From Anaerolineae bacterium (GTDB lineage: Bacteria > Chloroflexota > Anaerolineae > DRVO01), in contig JAAYAV010000405.1 in the NCBI GenBank assembly GCA_012719195.1, forward strand, positions 1-20,633: a DNA stretch of 20,633 bases. Direction: 5' to 3'. A program made the position numbers and the translations under genes. Below are positions 20,227 through 20,633 of this stretch, one piece after another (position 1 is the stretch's first letter; every line of letters starts with the position of its first letter). Under the pieces are notes generated by a model, which was given only the letters and a program-made list of their open reading frames with translations, was not told the DNA's origin and did not search any database.

Positions 20227-20633
20227 CTACTCCCTCCGTTGGCTGGGCGCTCCTCGTTGTCGCGCCTTCTCCGTCCAGGCGACCGCCTCTTGCGGTCCTC
20301 GTTCGGGATCGAGTTCACCGAGCGCCACCAGTCGGCGCAGGTGATCTACCACCGGCCCGAGCCAGGGGCCTGGCGGCCGTCCCACCGCTGCCGCCAACGC
20401 CCTCCCATCTGGGATCAAGCTCAGGTCGGGCAATCGCAGGTTGGCGACGCTGTCGAGGAAGGAGGAGTTTGCGGCCAGGGCGGCACTCCAAGCTGCTGCC
20501 GCGCCGTACCTCTCCACCAGCGCGTAGGCGCGTCTCCGCCCGATCACGTCTGTGCCCATGTCCGCCGCTCCGGCAACCATGCCGGCTAGCGCCGCGATCT
20601 CCCGCGCCGAGAAGCGCAACTGCTCGCCCATCC
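20227..20633 (-). CDS. C-terminal part of a CCA-adding / poly(A) polymerase family nucleotidyltransferase, 5' truncated
   Basis: Runs off the right edge; about 135 residues are visible, ending at the TAG 20227-20229. The helical RNA-binding tail is recognisable: LRFSAREIAALAGMV, then RPPGPWLGPVVDHLRRLV followed by ALGEL, the motif with which tRNA CCA-adding enzymes and related poly(A) polymerases end. The nucleotidyltransferase head with its DxD is outside the window, so CCA addition versus another RNA-tailing activity cannot be decided. An ATG at 20631 falls just inside the edge but is most likely internal. It leads straight into the phosphatase gene, 2 nt away. Confidence 0.75.
   Translation of the reverse strand, partial: MGEQLRFSAREIAALAGMVAGAADMGTDVIGRRRAYALVERYGAAAAWSAALAANSSFLDSVANLRLPDLSLIPDGRALAAAVGRPPGPWLGPVVDHLRRLVALGELDPERGPQEAVAWTEKARQRGAPSQRRE

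Noticed and set aside
1..20633. tRNA, rRNA, CRISPR array, transposase, toxin-antitoxin or restriction genes
   Set aside because: None seen on either strand; all gaps are under about 150 nt and no repeat series or cloverleaf-like sequence was recognised by eye.

Overview
This is a gene-dense, high-GC bacterial window with no gene-free stretch longer than about 150 bases. I see no rRNA, tRNA, CRISPR array, insertion sequence or phage gene. The housekeeping genes (thyX, dCMP deaminase, ligA, miaA, yraN, a CCA-enzyme end) together with SD-led, overlapping, ATGA-coupled genes point to a bacterial chromosome. The mix of flavin-dependent ThyX, an AmrS-type radical SAM enzyme, a DUF58/TgpA pair, a UgpC-type sugar ABC ATPase, GH38 and sialidase-type proteins and probable leaderless transcripts resembles a GC-rich Chloroflexota-like organism. 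That placement is inference from gene content and is weak.

Layout. Positions 1-9477 read on the + strand. They hold the 3' end of a GH38 alpha-mannosidase; a thymidylate/DNA-ligation operon (thyX, dCMP deaminase, ligA, each overlapping the next by 14 nt); a Gfo/Idh/MocA oxidoreductase with its own extended -10 promoter and a hairpin behind it; then a probable leaderless unit of DUF58 protein, TgpA-like transglutaminase (ATGA overlap) and a four-Asp-box sialidase-fold protein. Positions 9478-18342 read on the - strand. In transcription order they hold an MFS transporter, yraN, a UgpC-type ABC ATPase, miaA, a second MFS transporter, then, after a 146-nt gap with a promoter-like dyad, acylphosphatase, a membrane-anchored FecR-like protein, the AmrS-type radical SAM enzyme and a two-domain GNAT acetyltransferase. 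A HAD hydrolase (18440-19156, +) diverges from the first MFS gene and meets, tail to tail, a - strand set: the 3' end of a CCA-adding-type enzyme, a stand-alone SpoIIE/PP2C-type phosphatase and a small P-loop protein.

How they fit together. dCMP deaminase makes dUMP, which ThyX methylates to dTMP, and LigA seals DNA nicks, so the first operon is a DNA-precursor and replication unit. DUF58 plus TgpA is the core of a widespread but poorly understood membrane module that usually also carries a MoxR ATPase; none is in view. The GH38 end, the oxidoreductase, the sialidase-like protein and the sugar-type ABC ATPase suggest use of complex carbohydrates.

Most notable points: the ABC ATPase has no usable ATG/GTG/TTG where its conserved N-terminus begins and appears to start at an ATA codon behind a good Shine-Dalgarno; DUF58 and the first MFS gene look leaderless; two promoters share the core TGCTAnATT; both convergent junctions are stop-to-stop in CTAG-containing sequence with no room for a terminator; and the AmrS-type enzyme is coupled to a GNAT protein without its usual Memo/AMMECR1 partners in the window. 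I do not find a convincing entirely new defence or mobile system here.
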